Positions 59,351-64,000 of a stretch of 64,000 nt of DNA are shown in pieces. The DNA is taken from positions 2,602,501-2,666,500 of the forward strand of contig NZ_LR734808.1 of assembly GCF_902506655.1 (NCBI RefSeq). Reading direction: 5' to 3'. The translations under genes were made by a program, and so were the position numbers. Under the pieces are notes generated by a model that did not search any database, was not told where the DNA came from, and saw only the letters and a program-made list of their open reading frames with translations. Origin of the DNA: Marinoscillum sp. 108. Lineage in GTDB: Bacteria > Bacteroidota > Bacteroidia > Cytophagales > Cyclobacteriaceae. Each line of letters opens with the position of its first letter. Positions within the stretch are counted from its first letter, which is position 1.

Positions 59351-59390
59351 CCTCTTATATGACGGAAGGATGTATGGCATCTTTGTATAG
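59351..59390 (+). promoter_or_regulatory. Promoter-like block, SiaC-like copy C
   Basis: The block begins cctcttatat and ends tatggcatctttgtatag. It aligns without gaps to the blocks before copies A and B. The -7-like element is CATCTTTG at 59378-59385. The transcript leader to the ATG at 59539 would be about 145 nt, as for copy A. Confidence 0.65.
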
Positions 59391-59406
59391 TATTAGAAAC
59401 CAAACA

Positions 59407-59476
59407 ATAAAATGAAAACCTAAATCCATCAGATGACCAATGCCAGACGCCTCCCTTTGCAAAATCCAGCTATGAT
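59407..59476 (+). repeat. Leader block shared with copy A (57628-57700)
   Basis: The leader of copy C aligns with that of copy A through aatgaaaac-taaatcca, cagatgac-aatgcc, a cctccc/tctccc stretch and ccagctatgat. In both, an ATG (59412 and 57635) starts a three-codon frame MKT followed by TAA. Copy B lacks this leader. Confidence 0.65.
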
Positions 59477-59538
59477 TGAGCACTCTGAAAGTATCACCAA
59501 AGGCATTGCATCACTTAGATTTTAAAAACATTAAGAAC

Positions 59539-59973
59539 ATGATTACTCACTACGCCACAAATGCCGCCCTTGCCCACCAGTTCATCTCCAAAAGATCAGA
59601 ACTAACCATTGAACCTACCGTCAATACCCCGTTTTTGCGATACAGCAGTGCACATCAGCTGCTGATGATCAAAGGCAGCTCTGTGAAGCCAGACATGCAC
59701 GAGTTCTACAGTAATGCACTGGAAACTTTCAAAACCGAGCTTCGCGATAGCGACAGACTCAAAGTTTATCTGTGTTTCAAAGACCTGAATACCAGTACCG
59801 CTAAAGTATTGTTTGACCTTTTCAAATACCTGAGAACGCGTGCCCTGCGAGGTACGGATGTACAGGTGGTGTGGGGTGCGGAAGTCACCAACCAAGAAAT
59901 GATAGAAACCGGAAGAGACTTTTCAGAAATTTATGAATTGAAATTCAGGTTTCTGACGGATTTAGATTTTTAA
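59539..59973 (+). CDS. DUF1987/SiaC-family regulatory phosphoprotein, copy C
   Basis: The 144-aa protein begins at the ATG at 59539, where 26 bp spanning the start (59530-59555) are identical to copy A (57764-57789). Both therefore start MITHYAT. The family plan is intact: TPFLRYSSAHQLLMIKG, KDLNTSTAKVLFDLFKYLRTR with NTST at 84-87, and VVWGAEVTNQEMIETGRDFSEIY. Copies B and C keep NTST where A has NTGT. It converges on the pabC-like gene, with only a weak hairpin near 60000 between them. Confidence 0.85.
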   Translation: MITHYATNAALAHQFISKRSELTIEPTVNTPFLRYSSAHQLLMIKGSSVKPDMHEFYSNALETFKTELRDSDRLKVYLCFKDLNTSTAKVLFDLFKYLRTRALRGTDVQVVWGAEVTNQEMIETGRDFSEIYELKFRFLTDLDF

Positions 59974-60017
59974 CCAGCGTAGACAAATAACAGCGGGGTG
60001 GCCCAAATGGGGTCATC

Positions 60018-60617
60018 TCAGCTGTTTATCCCACGGACTTCACTCACGGGAAGCTCACTTTCCCCCAGGTCTACCATGGCATTGACCAGACTTACCTTTT
60101 CAAACGACCTGAGGTCGTCTATGGTCATTTCTACCTCCTTTATTTTACCCATACTGATCAGCTGCTGCCTTCTCACCCCATTGAGCAAATACGTCTTGGG
60201 TGTCCACCAGGCCTCTCCATCCCAGAAGACCACATTGGCAAAGTAGCTGTCGGTCAGGGCTCCCTTTTTCACTATCAATATTTCGTCTGCTGATCCGCGC
60301 TGCTCAAAGAGTTTCGTGAGCGCCTTGCGGTTTTCATACTTGTAAGTGTAGCTGATGGAGTCATCATGCACGAGCTGAATGCGCTTCAACGGGCGGAGTG
60401 TATACTGAGAAAACTCCACTTCGGTCAGCTCGCCATCATACACCACGCGCACCTTGTAGCGCTCCTCAAACGACAGTGCCGGCAAAGCGTCAGTGAGCTG
60501 ATGAGGGGGCATACCCGGAAAGTGTTTCTTGAATGTTCTGTCGACCCGCTGCTGGTGCCATGCCAGCATGGGATAAATTCCATTTTCAAAACAGATGGTT
60601 TCAATGAATCGGCTCAT
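60018..60617 (-). CDS. pabC: Aminotransferase class IV, probable aminodeoxychorismate lyase
   Basis: The 199-aa PLP protein resembles short Bacteroidota PabC proteins. The PLP Lys is likely in YTYKYENRKAL, and EILIVKKGALTDSYFANVVFW and PKTYLLNGVRRQQLI form the cofactor-binding half. It would convert aminodeoxychorismate to para-aminobenzoate. The pabB gene lies just upstream on the same strand (132-bp gap), which supports this over a branched-chain aminotransferase. Its product feeds FolP, encoded 50 kb away. Confidence 0.87.
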   Translation of the reverse strand: MSRFIETICFENGIYPMLAWHQQRVDRTFKKHFPGMPPHQLTDALPALSFEERYKVRVVYDGELTEVEFSQYTLRPLKRIQLVHDDSISYTYKYENRKALTKLFEQRGSADEILIVKKGALTDSYFANVVFWDGEAWWTPKTYLLNGVRRQQLISMGKIKEVEMTIDDLRSFEKVSLVNAMVDLGESELPVSEVRGINS

Positions 60618-60749
60618 TGGGTACAGTACATCGCGATTGGTTTGAGCGGGTTAATTTAAATGAAGATTGAGGAAAATTTATGCAATGAGGCAACAAACAC
60701 CCGGGCATCGCCTCTGCGGAGACAGAGGGTGCATCCGGAAAGCGCTCCA

Positions 60750-61709
60750 TCAAATAGGCAGATAGATCTTATCAATGATCTCCTGGTACTCCCGGGCTTC
60801 ATCGCTAAAGGAGGTGATGCCGCCGCCACTTTTGTAGTAGAGCTGGTCGCCTTCTTTCTCAATAAACCGGATCATCACACCAGTGTCCAGGTCTTTGCCA
60901 TCAAACAGGCCACACACCCCGGTGTAGAAGCCGCGATCATAAGTCTCGGCAGTCTCTATAATGTGGACGGTCTCTTTCTTAGGAGCTCCAGAGATACTGC
61001 CAGCGGGTAGCAGCTGAAAGAACATGCTTCCCAGAGTTTGGTGATAGTCGGCAGGGAGCTTTCCGGTGATCTCGGAGCTCACCTGCAGGAGTTTCTTTTC
61101 GTGGGTTTTCACTTCTGAGATAAACCTAAACCGTGACACCTGCACCTCACTGGCGATCTGGCTGAGGTCGTTTCTGATCAGGTCCACGATGGTCACATGC
61201 TCGGCCGTTTCTTTCGGGTCGTTGAGGATTTGCGCCTCGGCATTGGGCAGGGAAGCGTCTATCGTTCCCTTCATGGGGTAGCTGTAGATGCGCCCATCTG
61301 CTATTTTCACGAAAGTTTCGGGAGAAAAAACCACAAACTGGTCTTGATAAAGGAGTTTGTATTTGGCCCTGCTAAGCTCGTAGATGTCGGCAAGAGAGAG
61401 GTTGGTTTCTATGGTCGTTTTGAAAGTGAGGTTCACCAGGTAGGAGTTGCCATAGTTGATCTGCTCCACCACATAGCGAAACGGCCCGTGAAACTGCGCT
61501 TGTGTCAGGGGGTGTTTTTTGAAATGAAAAGCGGGCTTCCGGTCTTTGGCGGCAGGTTGGTCGATGGCAAACCTCAACACTGATGGGTTGATTTCGTCCA
61601 ATGGCTGGATGAGGCAGCGGTGACCCAGAAAGTCGGTGAAAAAGAAAAAGGGGATGCCACGGGCACCCAGTTCATTCATCCGCGCTATCGCTTCTTCCCG
61701 TTCAAGCAT
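60750..61709 (-). CDS. pabB: Aminodeoxychorismate synthase component I
   Basis: The 319-aa chorismate-binding enzyme is a short PabB. Its catalytic half is complete: RIYSYPMKGTIDASL, VDLIRNDLSQIASEVQV, LPAGSISGAPKKETVHII and GFYTGVCGLFDG. The N-terminal part is shorter than in E. coli PabB (about 450 aa), which is usual in Bacteroidota. It makes aminodeoxychorismate with glutamine amidotransferase PabA, which is not in the window. Its start overlaps the end of the preceding membrane protein gene. Confidence 0.93.
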   Translation of the reverse strand: MLEREEAIARMNELGARGIPFFFFTDFLGHRCLIQPLDEINPSVLRFAIDQPAAKDRKPAFHFKKHPLTQAQFHGPFRYVVEQINYGNSYLVNLTFKTTIETNLSLADIYELSRAKYKLLYQDQFVVFSPETFVKIADGRIYSYPMKGTIDASLPNAEAQILNDPKETAEHVTIVDLIRNDLSQIASEVQVSRFRFISEVKTHEKKLLQVSSEITGKLPADYHQTLGSMFFQLLPAGSISGAPKKETVHIIETAETYDRGFYTGVCGLFDGKDLDTGVMIRFIEKEGDQLYYKSGGGITSFSDEAREYQEIIDKIYLPI

Positions 61710-62007
61710 TGTCTTTTTTGCCTGTCAGTCGTCTAAACATGCGTTTTTCAAATGCCCAGAAAAAGCGGAACTGGCCGAATACAAATCCATAAAATAGCAG
61801 AATGAGATTGTAAATGGGCAGGATGAGAATGTAGTAAGCCAGCGAAAACCAGATGTTTTGCTCACCATCAGCAGTGAAAAAGGAAACCACAGGCCGCTTG
61901 AGGAAGAGCACCGTGAAGCCGGTGCAGGCAAAAACGATGAGCACGATGAACACATGAAAGCTGCTTTTTAAGTTCCAGCGGGCTTGCAGTCGGTCAAGCC
62001 AACTCAT
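61702..62007 (-). CDS. Small membrane protein (DUF6787-like)
   Basis: From the ATG at 62007 the protein is 101 aa. An in-frame ATG at 62028 would add 7 residues and overlap the pseudouridine synthase gene more. The N-terminal MSWLDRLQARWNLKS is followed by two hydrophobic helices (about 17-38 and 54-78) and a basic end (RMFRRLTGKK). It resembles short Bacteroidota membrane proteins with the same opening. The function is unknown. It overlaps both neighbours and is part of the same operon. Confidence 0.75.
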   Translation of the reverse strand: MSWLDRLQARWNLKSSFHVFIVLIVFACTGFTVLFLKRPVVSFFTADGEQNIWFSLAYYILILPIYNLILLFYGFVFGQFRFFWAFEKRMFRRLTGKKDNA

Positions 62008-62677
62008 GGATGATGGATTTGAATTCATTCCAATGGGGTAATGAAGTGAAAGTAACAGGCTCTTTTTTTACAGGGTGCACAAAACTAATCTGAAAGGCGT
62101 GTAAGTGAATGCTTTTGTCGGTATTTGGGTCAGCGTAGCCATATTTTAAATCTCCCTTGATGGGGCAGCCCATTTTGGAGAGCTGCACACGGATCTGGTG
62201 TGGGCGTCCGGTTTTGGGGAGAACTTTCAGCAGCGAATGTGCTTTTTCGTTGGCCAGGAGCTGATAGTCCAGCTCCGCTTCTTTGGCCCCCCCTTTGGCT
62301 TTGGTATAAGCCTTCACCATGTTTTTAGCTCCGTCTTTCTCTAGCCAGTGGATGAGCTTGCCGGATTCGTGTTCAGGCTTGCCTTGTACCACAGCGAGGT
62401 AGGTTTTTTGGATGTTATCCTCACGGAAAAGCTTATTCATGCGCTCCAGTGCTTTGGATGTACGCGCAAAAACGGTGATGCCGCTCACGGGCCTATCCAG
62501 CCGGTGACACGGGTGTAGAAAAACGTCCCCGGGTTTCTGATATTTCTCCTTGATGTATTCACGCCCCCAATCCGTGAGCGTTTTATCCCCGGTTTTATCT
62601 CCCTGTACCAGCCAGCTGGTGGGTTTGCTGAGGATCAGCAGGTGATTGTCTTCAAATAATACGAATGGTTTACTCAA
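61994..62677 (-). CDS. RluA-family pseudouridine synthase
   Basis: The 227-aa enzyme converts specific uridines in RNA to pseudouridine. The catalytic Asp is in the family motif HRLDRPVSGI (about residue 61). PKTGRPHQIRVQLS is a further RluA signature. There is no N-terminal S4 domain, so it resembles the short single-domain RluA/YqcB forms. The target RNA position is unknown. Confidence 0.92.
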   Translation of the reverse strand: MSKPFVLFEDNHLLILSKPTSWLVQGDKTGDKTLTDWGREYIKEKYQKPGDVFLHPCHRLDRPVSGITVFARTSKALERMNKLFREDNIQKTYLAVVQGKPEHESGKLIHWLEKDGAKNMVKAYTKAKGGAKEAELDYQLLANEKAHSLLKVLPKTGRPHQIRVQLSKMGCPIKGDLKYGYADPNTDKSIHLHAFQISFVHPVKKEPVTFTSLPHWNEFKSIIHELA

Positions 62678-62761
62678 GTTCGTTAAGGTTTTTTACCAAA
62701 GGCATCCATCCAAAAGGTGGACAAAATACAAACAATAGAGCCCCAGTAGGAAGAACCTCCC

Positions 62762-64000
62762 TTAAAACTCACTGATAAAGTGAAACTCTACCTCCGGGAA
62801 GTTATCCTGCACCATCTGCAACCAGGCTTTTGACTCGGCCATAAACACCAGTTTGCCTTCTTTGTCTTTGGCAATGTGTCGGTACTTGTCCTTGATAAAG
62901 GCATCCAGCTTAGCTTCGTTTTTACTGCTGATCCAGCAGGCTTTGTAGATGTTGACATGGTCAAACCGGGCCTTGGCGTTGTACTCATTGAGGAGACGGT
63001 ACTGCAATACCTCAAACTGCAGTGCACCCACGGTGCCCACCACTTTTCGGGCACCCATCTCGAAGGTAAAGAGCTGAGCCACGCCCTCATCCATGAGCTG
63101 ATTGAGTCCTTTTTCTAACTGCTTGGACTTCATAGCATCCAGGTTGATCACCTCTCTGAAAAGCTCAGGCGAGAAGGAAGGAATTCCTTTGTACAGTCCT
63201 TTTTCCCCCTCGGTGAGGGTGTCCCCGATCTTCAGGTTGCCGGTATCGTAGAGTCCTACGATATCTCCCGGGAAGGCCTCATCCACGGTTTCCTTCTGCT
63301 GGGCCATGAAGGCCGTGGCATTGGAAAACCTAAATTGTTTGTCGTGGCGCACATTGTAGTAGCTGGTGCCGCGATGAAAGGTGCCTGAGCAGATTCGTGC
63401 AAAGGCGATACGGTTTCGGTGCTTAGGGTCCATGTTGGCATGGATCTTAAAGATAAACCCTGAAAACTTGCGTTCGTTGGGTTCGATCTTCCGCTCCTCT
63501 GTTTCTCGTGCCACAGGCGGAGGAGCTATCTGTATGAAGCAATCAAGCAACTCACGCACCCCGAAGTTATTGACCGCACTACCAAAGAAGACAGGAGCTA
63601 CTTCACCATTGAGGTATTTTTGGACATCCAGCGGATCATACACGCCATTCACCAGCTCTATTTCCTCACGCAGGGTTTTCACAGCAGAGGCTGGGAGTCG
63701 CTTGTCCAGTTCAGGATCATCGATGCCTTTGATCTCGACCACATCCGTGACTTTCTTCGTTTTGCTGGGTTCGTACAGGTTCAGGTTGTTTTCAAAAATA
63801 TTGAATACGCCACGTAGGGATTTACCCATACCTATGGGCCAGCTCATTGGCCGCACATTAATCCCCAGCTTTTCTTCTATTTCGTCCAGGAGTTCGAAGG
63901 CATCCCGGCCTTCACGGTCCAGCTTATTGATGAAGCAGAGTACCGGGGTGTTTCGCATCCGGCATACTTCCATCAGCTTTTCTGTCTGGCGCTCCACACC
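62762..64000 (-). CDS. prfC: Peptide chain release factor 3, 5'-truncated by the window edge
   Basis: The visible 413 residues are the C-terminal four fifths of RF3, the GTPase that recycles RF1 and RF2 after termination. FINKLDREGRD is the G4 NKxD motif of the GTPase domain; the P-loop lies beyond 64000. Later segments include GSAVNNFGVRELLD, HRNRIAFARICSGTF and GALQFEVLQYRLLNEY. The frame continues to the last base of the window (Gly-Val before ERQTEKL), so the GTG at 63997 is an internal Val, not a start. Confidence 0.95.
   Translation of the reverse strand, partial: GVERQTEKLMEVCRMRNTPVLCFINKLDREGRDAFELLDEIEEKLGINVRPMSWPIGMGKSLRGVFNIFENNLNLYEPSKTKKVTDVVEIKGIDDPELDKRLPASAVKTLREEIELVNGVYDPLDVQKYLNGEVAPVFFGSAVNNFGVRELLDCFIQIAPPPVARETEERKIEPNERKFSGFIFKIHANMDPKHRNRIAFARICSGTFHRGTSYYNVRHDKQFRFSNATAFMAQQKETVDEAFPGDIVGLYDTGNLKIGDTLTEGEKGLYKGIPSFSPELFREVINLDAMKSKQLEKGLNQLMDEGVAQLFTFEMGARKVVGTVGALQFEVLQYRLLNEYNAKARFDHVNIYKACWISSKNEAKLDAFIKDKYRHIAKDKEGKLVFMAESKAWLQMVQDNFPEVEFHFISEF

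Noticed and set aside
59476-59538. Longer N-terminus for SiaC-like copy C from a TTG
   Set aside because: Copy A starts at the equivalent ATG, and the 26 bp around it are identical in both copies.
60000-60017. Intrinsic terminator after SiaC-like copy C
   Set aside because: A hairpin can be drawn (gtggccc with ggggtcat) but there is no T-run, so it is not called.
63995-63997. Start codon of prfC within the window
   Set aside because: The frame is open to the window end, and the GTPase P-loop is missing, so the real start lies beyond 64000.

Overview
The window is a gene-dense stretch of a chromosome from the phylum Bacteroidota, most likely a marine or environmental member of the order Cytophagales. 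The evidence is an SprA-type type IX secretion translocon gene, the order maeB-ruvA-sprA-gcvH-vanZ-tonB, an atpDC pair separate from the other ATP synthase genes, archaeal-type ProRS, DUF4292, DUF4837 and DUF1599 proteins, a PEP of secreted proteins ending in ..AQ, and several intergenic matches to the Bacteroidota -7 promoter element TAnnTTTG. No prophage, insertion sequence, CRISPR array or tRNA gene was seen.

Layout. 1-1302 is the 3' part of a 23S rRNA gene. It is followed by a disturbed 5S region: a degenerate 5S remnant, one complete 5S, and an exact 127-bp tandem duplication of the 5S 3' part with its terminator. 1822-2261 has no recognisable gene. 2262-13.8 kb holds a proS-nfeD-floA operon (minus), a secreted low-complexity protein and an OmpP1/FadL porin (plus), an aroK-DoxX-DUF1599 cluster (minus), folP-dacA (plus), and kbl with a small unknown gene (minus). 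13.9-28.4 kb is almost entirely plus strand: threonine dehydrogenase-like protein, crotonase, flippase, sugar nucleotidyltransferase, TPR protein, DUF4292 lipoprotein, EnvC-like protein, TatA, GatA, MltD-like transglycosylase, DUF4837 lipoprotein and malic enzyme. 28.4-39.7 kb holds ruvA, the 7.2-kb sprA gene, gcvH, vanZ, tonB, a phosphoesterase-like lipoprotein and a methyltransferase. 39.7-46.9 kb is a minus-strand block of hutU, hutH, a large TPR membrane protein, gatC and plsC. 47.0-49.2 kb is a NatAB-type ABC exporter.

49.25-51.5 kb is a small, AT-richer accessory island of secreted proteins of unknown function on the minus strand. Two of its genes look broken by single-base frameshifts, and two are paralogues of each other. 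After it come a sensor histidine kinase with a tiny overlapping upstream ORF, atpDC and a large FtsX-type permease.

The most unusual part is 57.4-60.0 kb: three tandem paralogues of the DUF1987/SiaC family of regulatory phosphoproteins. Each has its own 40-bp promoter-like block with conserved spacing. Two of them also share a long conserved 5' leader. None of the usual SiaA phosphatase, SiaB kinase or SiaD cyclase genes is nearby. The window ends with a minus-strand folate (pabC, pabB) and RNA/translation block (RluA-type pseudouridine synthase and a 5'-truncated prfC).

Functional themes: folate synthesis appears twice (folP; pabB and pabC). Threonine-to-glycine catabolism (kbl plus dehydrogenase) and gcvH feed one-carbon metabolism. 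Envelope biogenesis is represented by sprA, EnvC, MltD, TatA, flippase, TonB and OmpP1. Three convergent gene pairs overlap at their stop codons with no room for a terminator, which shows how compact the chromosome is outside the island and the SiaC-like array.
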